Assembly: GCA_035772405.1 (NCBI GenBank)
Contig: JAYKKM010000495.1
Span: 1,585,501-1,649,500, forward strand
Origin: Chrysogorgia sp. JL179-B06
Lineage: Eukaryota; Cnidaria; Anthozoa; Scleralcyonacea; Chrysogorgiidae
Direction of reading: 5' to 3'
DNA length: 64,000 bases
Shown here: piece after piece, positions 18,806 through 28,219 of the stretch
How positions within the stretch are numbered: the first letter of the stretch is position 1
Layout of the letters: every line of letters starts with the position of its first letter
Made by a program: the position numbers and the translations under genes
The notes under the pieces: generated by a model
The model's database searches: none
The model's input: only the letters and a program-made list of their open reading frames with translations
Told to the model about the DNA's origin: nothing

Positions 18806-19118
18806 AATGCAATTAATTAATCCGAGTAAATTAAATGAAATTTTAGATTTAATCAAAACTGATCATGAAAACGAAAAATTATTGCAGGGAATTAACAACA
18901 AAAATAATTTCGAACTTATTGAAAGTAAAAATAAAATGAAAGAAGAAATGAAAAAAGTTAATAATGATCAACGTGTCGCAGAGAGTATGGTTAGTTTTTT
19001 AAAAAGACAACAAAATATGAAAAGAAAAAGTAATGAACTTGAAAATGAGGTGACCAATGATGAATCACCCGAAGTAAGGAAAACGCCGACTGTGACAAGT
19101 GGTCAACAAATAAAATAA
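18789..19118 (+). CDS. Helical protein (109 codons to TAA), possibly continuing in frame into the protease gene
   Basis: ATG at 18789 gives MTEVNKMQLINPSKLNEILD and then a helical, charged stretch. TAA at 19116-19118 ends it, but the same frame is open before and after the stop. The following KIKIGGTDIIKLNGVGINHH and HDLLYDLTHNVSKQN resemble the globular C-terminal part of a conserved Maverick virion-cluster protein. I infer that the natural gene extended to about 19450 and that the TAA is a nonsense change. The start overlaps the previous gene by 17 bases. Confidence 0.5.
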   Translation: MTEVNKMQLINPSKLNEILDLIKTDHENEKLLQGINNKNNFELIESKNKMKEEMKKVNNDQRVAESMVSFLKRQQNMKRKSNELENEVTNDESPEVRKTPTVTSGQQIK

Positions 19119-19235
19119 TTTCTTGAAAAGAAAAAAATTAAAATTGGGGGTACAGATATAATAAAATTAAACGGTGTTGGAATAAACCATCATGATTTAT
19201 TATACGATTTAACGCATAATGTCAGCAAACAAAAC

Positions 19236-20066
19236 ATGTTCAATCTTACACAACATAAGCAGACGGTTGCTTTAAAAGAATTGAAAAAATTACATATGCC
19301 CGCCTATTATATACGTAATATAAAATTACGACAACGTTATATAAATTTGGGAAAGACAGCTTCGGGTCTTTCGAGTAACGAAGAACCCTCTACATCACTC
19401 ACCACCCACATTCCTACCCCCCCCTTCAACGCCCTATTCAACACAAAGAAAATGGCGACGAAAAAATCAATGAATTTACATTGTTTTTTAACCCAATTTT
19501 TATTTACGAACGAGATTAATAAAATTTCAAAAATAAATAAGTTTTTAAATAAATATTATTTGGGTACATTTCCGGCAAATATTTTTCCTAAAAAAATTTA
19601 TTATCCCTCGTGTTGGATTTGGAATACGGATGAAGCAGATCAAAACGGTCAACATTGGGTTGCTATATGGGTGGATAAAGAAAAACATATCTATTTTTTT
19701 GATAGTTTTGCTAAAGATGTCTCGTTTTATAAACGTGAATATTGGTATGATTATAGTGTAAAAAAAGGACTAACATTTCAATATATTCAAAGTAAACAAT
19801 TAGAATCCAAAAATACTGCAGTGTGTGGAAATTGGAGTTTATTATATTTATACAATCAATGTCGTAATGAAATCGAAAATAATAATAAACAAAAAATATT
19901 TAAAAATGAACGTATTAAACTAAAAAATGATATTAAATTAAAAAAAAAAAAAATAGAAACAATTTTAGGTCGTGTACTCGTGGGAATATATAATAAAAAA
20001 TGTAAAAAAAATTGTAAGAGTAATAACAATCAGTCATGTTGTAGTTTTAATAATGCCAATTTTTAA
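19236..20066 (+). CDS. Adenain-like cysteine protease (Ulp1 fold)
   Basis: The maturation protease of the virion. Catalytic residues in this frame: H140 in GQHWVAIWVD, D156 in IYFFDSFAKD, and C197 in NTAVCGNWSLLYL, as in adenovirus-type and Ulp1 proteases. The protease domain proper starts near M73 (ATG at 19452). Residues 1-72 belong to the tail of the preceding module, so two genes appear fused or run together in one frame. The C-terminal ~60 residues are Lys- and Cys-rich (KKCKKNCKSNNN, CC). The frame is intact from 19119 on. Likely substrates are the QKGG proteins (inference). Confidence 0.88.
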   Translation: MFNLTQHKQTVALKELKKLHMPAYYIRNIKLRQRYINLGKTASGLSSNEEPSTSLTTHIPTPPFNALFNTKKMATKKSMNLHCFLTQFLFTNEINKISKINKFLNKYYLGTFPANIFPKKIYYPSCWIWNTDEADQNGQHWVAIWVDKEKHIYFFDSFAKDVSFYKREYWYDYSVKKGLTFQYIQSKQLESKNTAVCGNWSLLYLYNQCRNEIENNNKQKIFKNERIKLKNDIKLKKKKIETILGRVLVGIYNKKCKKNCKSNNNQSCCSFNNANF

Positions 20067-20111
20067 TTAAACAAAAAAATGAACTTATTTACAGTGATTG
20101 TTTATTGTTTT

Positions 20112-20306
20112 TTACCAGGGGAATGGGTCAAAATCGCTAAAATTATAACCTCCTTTTTGTTTTCTTTTTCTTTTTCGAATACCAAATCCCAATTGATTTC
20201 CAACTAACGATCCCAAAGGTCCAAAAATATCTAGAACACTACCCCCTTTTTGTTTCCTTTTTCTAAGGATAATTCCCCTCCTGCTTCTATATCTTCTTCT
20301 TGCCAT
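20112..20306 (-). CDS. Small basic protein with two KQKGG motifs (64 aa)
   Basis: Begins MARRRYRSRRGIILRKRKQK, then GGSVLDIFGPLGSLVGNQLG, then a second RKRKQKGG and a DFDPFPW tail. Two basic-QKGG units bracket an amphipathic segment, like a precursor with two Gly-Gly processing sites (compare adenovirus pVI/core peptides; inference). It is convergent with the protease gene and just downstream of the ATPase gene on the minus strand. Intact. Confidence 0.65.
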   Translation of the reverse strand: MARRRYRSRRGIILRKRKQKGGSVLDIFGPLGSLVGNQLGFGIRKRKRKQKGGYNFSDFDPFPW

Positions 20307-20424
20307 GTTTTTAAAAAAAATTCATACACAATATACACACCCATACTATATATACTTTTTAAAAAAACGATTTTCAACAACTCTTATTTTTTTAACAAAC
20401 ATTTATTTTTCTTTTTATATTTAT

Positions 20425-21100
20425 TTACAAATCATAGATTATCGTTGATTCATGTGGAAATACATTGGTTCTAATTCTACAATTTTCATACCCTTTTCTA
20501 CAATTATCAAATACCAAATAACCATAAGGTTTCTCATTAATTTCACTTAATACTTTATTAAATCTATTTCTATTAATTTTTTTATTATCACATATCGTAT
20601 ACATATTATAATCGCTTAAATTTTTAAACATAACATAATATTGACTATTGACACGTAAATTTCGCAATTTACCATTACCATATGTTAAATTTTGACATGT
20701 AAAAATAACACTAATATTACGATGATGGACATCTTGAGTTGCAATATTATGTATTCTTTCAAGATTTTCCTTTGATGATGTTGCAACTAACATGAGATCA
20801 TCTAATATTATTAACGTATTTTCACGGGTATTCGTTTGTATATCAGTAATGCGGGGAATACCCTTTTGACAATCGATAAATTCAACACTAATATCTGTTT
20901 TTTTCCGCAAGAACTTTTTCCATTTCAGCGTACAGAGGTTGATAAATTGAATATAAATAAACAATTTTAACAATTGCGGGTGTAATCATAATGTTAATAT
21001 TTTTCAATAATTGTAATATCCAATATGTTTTCCCACTTTGGCTGGGACCGCATAACGTTAACATAAAAGGGTGTTGAAATGGTAATGAAACATTGTTCAT
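20425..21100 (-). pseudogene. FtsK/HerA-type genome-packaging ATPase, frame broken
   Basis: It would pump viral DNA into capsids. ATG at 21100; Walker A is GPSQSGKT (residues 18-25). The first frame stops at 20888-20890. The rest is in another frame: Walker B TLIILDDLM, then SVIFTCQNL and a C-terminal ~100 residues ending at 20425. The frames change at an A7 run (GGAAAAAAAC, minus strand, 20897-20906), where one extra base would account for the shift. Total length about 220 residues is normal for Maverick ATPases. All catalytic motifs remain readable. Confidence 0.85.
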
Positions 21101-21159
21101 TTCAGTTATCTAAAAATCCAAACTGAATCGTATTAAAATTATTTTTAACAACACGTTTA

Positions 21160-24100
21160 TTAAATGTAAATGAAAATTTTTTTTATTTCATCCTCAATAA
21201 AAATATGATTAAGTTTATCTTTACATATTTTATTGTGATATTTAATTTCGATGATCTGATCTTGATTTTTAACACATTGTGTCAAGGATAAAAAATTCAA
21301 TTTTTCTTTTATTGTTTCATTTTTTAAAGTAAAACCTTTCACATGAATACATTCCTGATTTAAATTAGTTATATACGCGTAACATTTTGGACCCGTTGAA
21401 CAAAAATTTGTTATCCATTCATTTTCATTTAATTCATTCGTTAAATCTCCTAAATAATTTCCCGTTTTAACATCAGTATAATTATTTTCATCAGATATAT
21501 AAATAACAGAATCTGTATCAAAATATAAAACGCGATCGTCTAATGTATCGAGTAACTCGTATAATTTCAAACGTGCATATGCAGTAACAAAACATGCAAT
21601 GATTACATTTCCCGTTTTTAGGGGTGTTGTTGCATCATCAATTTTTTCATATGTACAACGTAATAATGTTTCGTTTATAAATTCCATCGATGTTAATTTT
21701 TTACTTTTATCATTGGCTATATTTAATAATTCTTCATAATCGTTTAAAAAACACACTTGTGTATTATTTTCGTTTTGGGCAAATTTTCCCCATAACGAAT
21801 TTAAAAAGGTTTTTGCAATAGTTCTTAATCCGGGATTTTTCTCTATTTTGTCTTTATCTAAAAAAACATTTTCATTTTTTAAATAATCATTACAATACTG
21901 TTTAATTTTATCATCATTTTTACTTCCATCTGCATTCAAACAATCCGTAGGAATTCCTGACGATTCTTGTTTGATTTTTAAAAATTGATTTACGTATTGT
22001 GAAAAAAATTTTTCTTTGCGTTCAAAATGATATATTTCGTAAAGAGCTATTATTTTATATCCCTTATCTATAGCAACATTAATCTCAACACTAGTCCAAG
22101 TACCCGTTAAGTATCGATCGCTTTCATTATGTTCACATTTATTACATTTATTCACAGCACATTTATAACATAATGGAAATAATAATTTCCCATCTATTCT
22201 AACAGGTAAAACAGGAAAATAAATATTTCGAGGAGGTAAAATACAACATTTTACTAAACCAAATATGTCCTTGATTTTTATTTTATTACAATCCTCGCCC
22301 AGGAAAATAGTAGGATGACCCACAGGAAAATCATAAATTTTTTGTACATGAGGGTATAGCGATGTAAAATCTACATAACTTATTCGTTCGTTGGGTTTTG
22401 TTTCTTTAAATAAACATACGGGGGAAGTTCGTCCCCCATATAATGCGTCACGTGGTGTTAAAGGAGTAAACGGATAAAATTTTCTTTTCTTTTCAATTAA
22501 TTGTTTCTGTGTATATTTTTTTTCTTCTCAATAATCACATTCCCACATCTCGATTAATTTGTAACCGGCATTTTTTATTGTCCAAGAAAAATGTTGCGTA
22601 TTTGCATATAAATTACTAAATTTTTCGTTTGTAAGAACGTTTAATGCATAGGGGTCAAAACATTTGGGACATCCGTGATAAAAACAACCATGAAATTGAT
22701 ATATCGTATCAATATAAAAACCGTCGACAAAACGTCCTAGAATTTTTTTCTCCCCATTTTGTGAACAGATATATTCTAAATTTCCCCCTATTTCTCGATT
22801 AATTTCATCTAACCAATCAATAGCAATTAAACTCTGTTTTACACATCCCCTATACCCCGAAGCAGGAATAATACCTGCACAATTTTTTTTAAAAAAATTA
22901 AGTCTATACACTTTCAAAGCTAAACTAGCAATCGTAATACAATTCTTTGCATAAAAGGGTGTAATATGACCTATGGTACCTATCATTGTAGAAAATTTAA
23001 CACATCCCTTTCTTAAAATATCTACATCACTACAACAATAATAATAAATCTCTTTACGAAATATATATTTCTCTTTCTTTTTTTCCAAATACCATTTTTC
23101 AAATTCATTAAGTGTTGCTGTATTCATATGTTTCGTGTCAAAAAATTTCCGATCTACAATTTCACCCTCATAATTTAAATCGTAAAATTCATAAGGATGA
23201 AATCCCTTACATTCCCCTTGAAGATCCATTGCTTTTGGAATATCGGCTAATTTCATACTAAAAAACAAATAACTATCGAGAATTCTAATATTTTGTTCTT
23301 TAATTATTAAACTCATTATTTTAGTACCGTTCATTATAGTATCTGTTTTATTTCTAAAAGATATTTTAAAATAAAAATAGTATCAAATCTACCCCCGTTA
23401 TGAGCTATCCAAACGGAATTTTTTTGTTCAAACATAAATTCACATAAAGTTTCAATAACATTGTTCTCAAAAATAAATTGTCTATTCCCACAACAACTAA
23501 CTTTTTCAATAGTATTATCGATAATTTCTTGATCCTTTTTTTCAAAAATGTTTGTTTTTTTAAATTCACTATGTTGACATTTTTTACATACCTTTTGGAC
23601 GATACAATAAAACGGTACGAGCAATTTAGTTTCGGTTACTTTTGTTTCAAAATCAAAAAAAAATAAAGTGGGTTCACTTTCTTTCCCCTTGTTATATTCA
23701 AGTGAAAGGGGTTTCACGTAACAAAAATGAGGTTGTTTCATGTATTTATCACAATGAAAACAAAATCGTTTGCTACAATCATGTTTAACTGTTTTATTAG
23801 AAAAAATGAAAAAGAATCGCGGACAAATTTTGTTACAGGTTTTACAAAAAAAATAATATTGACAAGGTGTTAAACGATCATAATTACTTTGAGAGGGTTT
23901 AAAAATTTTATTTGTTAAATGATTTGTAAAACAATTTTCATCATAAAAAATTATATCACAACTGGTACAAATAAGTTTATTATTTTTATCTTTACACTTA
24001 TTCGGATATTTATAACATCGTAAACAAGTTAAATTATTTGTAGTACATAGGTGATTATCGATATATTCATGGCGTGTAAAATAACTCATACATTTAACAC

Positions 24101-25151
24101 AAAAAGAACTGGTGTTAAGTTTAGAAAATTCCTTTATGCTTAAGACTACATCATAATGATTATTATTTAACGATAAACATACAATTTCATTAGTTAATTT
24201 AATAAGATTACCCTCACTATCAGTTCGTGAATCATAAATTATATTATCGGAATGAGTGTCAGCATACACTAACAAATCAACACCCTGTTTTTTTAAATAA
24301 TTATTATATACTAACTCAAACTGTGTGGCATCAACATTACCCTCGGGTATCCCACATTCCCGATATACATTTCGAATTTCTTCACATGTAAATAAATCAT
24401 CCACGGGTTTATTGGGTTTTCTTTTCATTATAAAATATTTAGCGTCTTGTTGTAAAAATGATAAACCTACTAATATTGCTAAAGCAAAACAGCAATCTTT
24501 CACTGTACGAAATAATACATGGCTAAGAATATAAAATACACCCGTGCGAAATTTACGGCCATATTTTTTTACATACATATTACTTTTCACACCGCCTTTA
24601 TCTGTAGCATTTCCCTTATTCAAACTATTATAAATACTTTTTTTCATTAATACACTATATTTTTTTTTATTTGTACTTATTCCTGCGGGAAAAGTTTGAA
24701 CTATTACCTTACTATTCCAACCATTTGCTATTATTTCTTTATTACTCTGCATAAATTTTTCCATAATATTTAAGAAATATTTAACGTCAAAGTCTTTCAC
24801 GGGTAAAACGGCTGTAGAGAAAAAACTTTTTGGCGCATTACTAAAGATAAATCTAACATAATCGTCATCACTTTTTACATTTGCCCGCGCAATGTTAATT
24901 AAATAAGAAAAAACCAACGATAACGATTGAATAAAACTAATAAAATTAACCGTTTTTTCCCGTGAAACATCCAAAGAAAAATGTTGTTCAGTGACTTTAA
25001 ATTTTTCTCTACTAATAGTTTCTATATGTTTAACAGAAAAATAATCGTCTATTTTTTCATTTTTCTTACTTTCTTTTTTCTTATTAAATAAACTTACAAT
25101 TTAATCTATATCTTTTTGACTATATTTTAATTTTTTCTGATCATCATTCAT
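21160..25151 (-). pseudogene. Protein-primed family B DNA polymerase, interrupted
   Basis: The replicative polymerase, ~1,330 codons. ATG at 25151. In-frame TAA at 25101-25103. A long frame then runs to 23334, with a Cys-rich N-terminal region, ExoI FFFDFET and ExoII NGGRFD. It continues in the -1 frame with ExoIII (YCCSDVDIL) to TGA at 22528-22530. The same frame resumes with motif A YVDFTSLYP, motif B LNSLWGKF, motif C YFDTDS and KGFTLKN, ending at 21160. So there are two stops and one frameshift, yet every exonuclease and polymerase motif persists, indicating recent inactivation or assembly errors. Confidence 0.92.
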
Positions 25152-25305
25152 TTTTTCTAAAACAAGAAAAACACGCCGTTTTATTTTTATTTATGTTTTC
25201 GTCTTCTCCATCAACACGATCAATAGTAACATCGTATGAATCCTGTATATTAATACAAGTCAACGTAACTATAGGAGGGATTTTTTTTGATAATAAAGAA
25301 CCCAT
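25144..25305 (-). CDS. 53-residue protein with myristoylation-type N-terminus
   Basis: Product starts MGSLLSKKIPPIVTLTCINI. Met-Gly-x-x-x-Ser-Lys-Lys is the classical N-myristoylation pattern, with basic residues next to it. Near the C-terminus is ACFSCF. Its TGA overlaps the polymerase start (ATGAATGA), so it probably precedes the polymerase on one transcript. Membrane attachment is inferred; function unknown. It is too short for family assignment. Confidence 0.5.
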   Translation of the reverse strand: MGSLLSKKIPPIVTLTCINIQDSYDVTIDRVDGEDENINKNKTACFSCFRKNE

Positions 25306-25346
25306 TTAAAAAAAACTAAAACAAAAAAAAGAGAATAAAAAAAAAT

Positions 25347-25661
25347 ATGAGTGAAATTGTTTATATTGAAATTTATTTACAATCGTCTAATTTACCTTAT
25401 ATCGGTTATGAAATTCAAGATAATGATCCTTCAATATTATTTACGCCGTATCTTTTAAGGGAATGTTTACTAAATTTTACAGAAGATAAAGAAAAGATAA
25501 TACCCATATCATCAAAGATTTTAAAACAAAGAATAACAGAATTAAAAAAAGACATATATAACTGCCCCGAAGATATTATCTATAAAGTAGATTGTTTGGT
25601 AAAATTTATTCAGAGACATGAAAAAAATAATGATTATTTAGGAATAAAAACTATATTTTAA
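25347..25661 (+). CDS. Hypothetical 104-residue protein
   Basis: An intact ATG frame (MSEIVYIEIYLQSSNLPYIG...) divergent from the polymerase operon, 41 bases from the start of the 25305 gene, and 5 bases upstream of the SET gene, with which it is probably co-transcribed. Mixed alpha/beta composition, no signal peptide, two cysteines. The N-terminal strand and later TPYLLRECLLNF segment loosely recall the small-paralogue family, but the match is weak. Function unknown. Confidence 0.5.
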   Translation: MSEIVYIEIYLQSSNLPYIGYEIQDNDPSILFTPYLLRECLLNFTEDKEKIIPISSKILKQRITELKKDIYNCPEDIIYKVDCLVKFIQRHEKNNDYLGIKTIF

Positions 25662-25666
25662 AAAAA

Positions 25667-26219
25667 ATGGTAAGAGTTAAGTTACCTCGAAAAAAAAGAC
25701 GCAATGATAAATCTCAAAGTATACGTCACGTTCTTCAATGTAGAAGTAAAACCTTAAAAAAAATAAGATGTCGTAAACGAACAGCAAAAACAAAAAAATG
25801 TTGGATTCATTTAGCAAAACAAAATAACTTACGTATCAAGAAATCAACGATCCCCAATGCGGGTGAAAGATTATTTGCTTGGAAAAAAACCTTTTAAACC
25901 CGATCGTAATATTTCTTATTACACAGGTCAAAAAACAACACAGGTCAAATTGGATCGTAAATATGGTAAAAACACTAATGCTGTATATAGTATTTGTAAC
26001 GATGCAAACACTTGTATCGATGCTTATTTGACAACTCACGCCGCAGCACGTTATGCGAATAATGGGAAAACCGGTTCTATATATAAAAATAATTCCGATT
26101 TTGTTTACGACCCCAATAATAAAAAAATGTATTTAGAAAGTATAAAACATATAAAAGCCCATGAAGAAATTTTTGCAGACTATGGTGATAACTATTGGCA
26201 GAGAAAACAACCTTCATAA
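25667..26219 (+). pseudogene. SET-domain lysine methyltransferase-like protein, frameshifted
   Basis: The first frame (25667-25897) is very basic with a CRSKTLKKIRCRKRTAKTKK-CW knuckle, then IKKSTIPNAGERLFAW, the SET-N signature. The second frame (to 26219) continues PFKPDRNISYYTG, CIDAY, HAAARYANN (in place of the RxxNHxC motif) and the C-terminal IKAHEEIFADYGDNYW, where E-E-x-x-x-D-Y-G is the SET catalytic block. The shift is at GGAAAAAAAC (25881-25890). Such CxxK/SET proteins occur in some large DNA viruses. Substrate unknown; see the H3-like tail at 32284. Confidence 0.8.
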
Positions 26220-26221
26220 CA

Positions 26222-26507
26222 ATGGTAGGAAGAATAAGAGAATTACGGGGTGGTGATTTTAAGGGGAAAAAAAGGCAACGTGGAGGTATTTTTAAAGGGA
26301 AAAAAAAGGCAACGTGGAGGACATAAAACAGTCAATAAATACGGCAAACTTTTTATAAACGATTTTAAAAAAGAGCTTAAAAAAAAAGCTAATGTAGTAA
26401 AAATTATTGCAAAACTAGGAACGAAAAAAATCAAAAGACATTTTCAAAAAGGAGGACTTGTATATCATAAACCCAGAAACCATGTTGAAAAGTTTTTAAT
26501 GTATTAG
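26222..26507 (+). pseudogene. Basic QKGG/RQRGG protein with internal tandem duplication
   Basis: ATG at 26222 (MVGRIRELRGGDFKGKKRQR) reads 33 codons. The frame entering from 26250 carries on to 26507 with KKELKKKANVVKII and RHFQKGGLVYHKP. The switch falls in a ~33-base tandem duplication containing GGCAACGTGGAGG (copies near 26256-26287 and 26290-26322). The whole would be a basic protein with RQRGG and FQKGG motifs, matching the QKGG group. It starts 3 bases after the SET gene stop, so probably the same transcript. Confidence 0.5.
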
Positions 26508-26531
26508 TTTTTTAAAAATAAAAAAATACAT

Positions 26532-27174
26532 TCAGTGTATTATTTCGTTACATAAGAGGTTATTGTCCATTGAATATTTTTCTACATTATAAGCTCTTAT
26601 TACATTAAAATTTACACTGATGAAATTAGGGTAATCCACATTACATTCGCATTCCCCTTTACATTTTTTACAAGTGTATTTTATAGTTTTATTATAAACC
26701 CAAAAATCATAATATAATGCTATAATACTCCTAAAGCACTCATACTAAAACAATGTTTTCTATCATAATCTAGTATCTTTAAATATAATCCAATTCCTTT
26801 GTCGTTGATACGTGGGGATAGGTCATCATTCCATGCTTCACATATTTTACGAAGAAATTCATAACATTCTTCTGGAATATCGTGTTCCTCTTGATGTATA
26901 ATATACATTTTGGGATTTTTTGAACGTTCTACTTCCAGTATAAATTTATACCGTACATATGCTTCATAATCAGCTATAGATATTAGTAGATGATATCTTG
27001 ATTTTTCAATTTCCACACTTCCTACTAAATACCAAAAAAAAACGGATTCCACATAACTATATTGTGTTAAATCATGATAAATCTTATATCCCTCTTGATT
27101 TTGTACTCGCTGAAAATAGCCATGACACGCCTCTTTGATAAAACGATCTTTATATATACCCCTATCTACGTATA
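26532..27174 (-). pseudogene. Hypothetical gene with C-terminal zinc motif, frame broken
   Basis: A frame open from about 27174 to 26720 (…HGYFQRVQNQEGYKIYHD, then VESVFFWYLVGSVEIEKS) has no ATG. GTG at 27052 is only an internal candidate, so the start is lost or in an upstream exon. Near 26735 a second frame takes over with YTCKKCKGECECN, a four-cysteine zinc-knuckle-like motif, and stops at 26532. It overlaps the end of the 27166 gene. Function unknown. Confidence 0.4.
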
Positions 27175-27846
27175 TCCATCGGAATAAACAATAGAAATAT
27201 CGTATTCATTATAGGGTTTATCCGCTTCAGCCGTTTTAATACCATATTTAAAAAAAAAATGATCATCTATAAATTGAATGTTTTGAATCAATATAAAATC
27301 TTCGTCAGCAGGTAAATTATAAGCTAAATCTACAAAACGTTTATCATCGTTAAAGAAATGTTTCTCAGGATCAATAAACAATTGATTAGAGCTAAAATAG
27401 GGTTTATTAGGTTTTCCAATATATGCCCCAAGATCACTCTGTTCGAATATCTCTTTTTTAACTTGAACAATACTCCATCCTAATGCATCGTTATATTTTT
27501 CTCCAATATTATTTTTAAGTTTTACATCAATACTATGAATTATTTTTCGTTTATACCAATCTTTTTTTCTTGCTTCTAAATCTCCCGTAAGATAATTCTG
27601 TTTATCTGTTTGAAATTTTCTATTGTTACAAAATGTCAATGAAAAATCAGTAAATGGCCCTGGAGCACGAATATTTGTTTTAATTTTAAAACCGTCAAGA
27701 AAACTCGTTGGTATTACGCCGTGTTTCCAAGACACTTCTTGAAACTCATATAGATTTTTTCCTGATTTTAAAGCAACTGTCCCGTATTTTCTTGGATTCG
27801 TAAGCCAAAAACGTTCATTATAATGGATGATTTTTTTCTGACTCAT
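27166..27846 (-). CDS. Hypothetical 226-residue protein
   Basis: An intact ATG frame beginning MSQKKIIHYNERFWLTNPRK. It is rich in aromatics and predicted beta strands (FTDFSLTFCNNRKF, DFILIQNIQF), without cysteines arranged as a finger or any hydrophobic anchor. Its length and strand-rich character would suit a jelly-roll or fibre-like virion protein, but I recognise no family. It overlaps the next minus-strand gene slightly. One of the longest undamaged accessory genes, so possibly under selection. Confidence 0.6.
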   Translation of the reverse strand: MSQKKIIHYNERFWLTNPRKYGTVALKSGKNLYEFQEVSWKHGVIPTSFLDGFKIKTNIRAPGPFTDFSLTFCNNRKFQTDKQNYLTGDLEARKKDWYKRKIIHSIDVKLKNNIGEKYNDALGWSIVQVKKEIFEQSDLGAYIGKPNKPYFSSNQLFIDPEKHFFNDDKRFVDLAYNLPADEDFILIQNIQFIDDHFFFKYGIKTAEADKPYNEYDISIVYSDGYT

Positions 27847-27967
27847 TTTTAATGCTTTTCCAATAAGAGAAAAAAAATAAGAACGTTTTATTTATACTAT
27901 ACGTAGAATGATATCATTTTTTATATATTTAAATGTACAAAGAGTTTCTATGATCATCTTATTTTTT

Positions 27968-28174
27968 TTAAAACTTCTCTCCTATTTTTACAAAAATAGT
28001 GTTTTTGACAACATGTACATCATTAACAAAATAATAACGTTCTAATGTACGTTTTATTTTTAAAATATAAACATTTCTTAAATGTACTTTTGATAATTTT
28101 TTAAACAATCTTTGTGTTTCTAAAAATAAAAAGGAAAATACATTCAATATTTTTTTGATTTTTTTTAAAATCAA
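27968..28174 (-). CDS. Doubtful small ORF (68 aa)
   Basis: ATG-started, Lys/Phe-rich product (MILKKIKKILNVFSFLFLET...) in low-complexity AT-rich DNA between two better genes. It could be an amphipathic peptide or chance. Nothing else in the stretch 27850-28220. Confidence 0.25.
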   Translation of the reverse strand: MILKKIKKILNVFSFLFLETQRLFKKLSKVHLRNVYILKIKRTLERYYFVNDVHVVKNTIFVKIGEKF

Positions 28175-28219
28175 AAAGTGTATTTTTTTATTTAGGTAAA
28201 ATTTTCAGGAGAATAAATT

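Noticed and set aside
19236..20066. Host SUMO protease gene
   Set aside because: Ulp1-type proteases share the fold, but the AT-rich context, gene order and WVAIWVDKEKHIYFFDS pattern fit the viral adenain-like protease of Mavericks.
20888..20906. Programmed -1 frameshift in the packaging ATPase at A AAA AAC
   Set aside because: The heptamer is in phase, but the downstream coding frame is +1, not -1, relative to the first frame.
11970..25103. Alternative genetic code with TAA as a sense codon
   Set aside because: Many genes of the element end properly at TAA with no coding continuation, and frameshifts occur alongside the stops, so decay is simpler.
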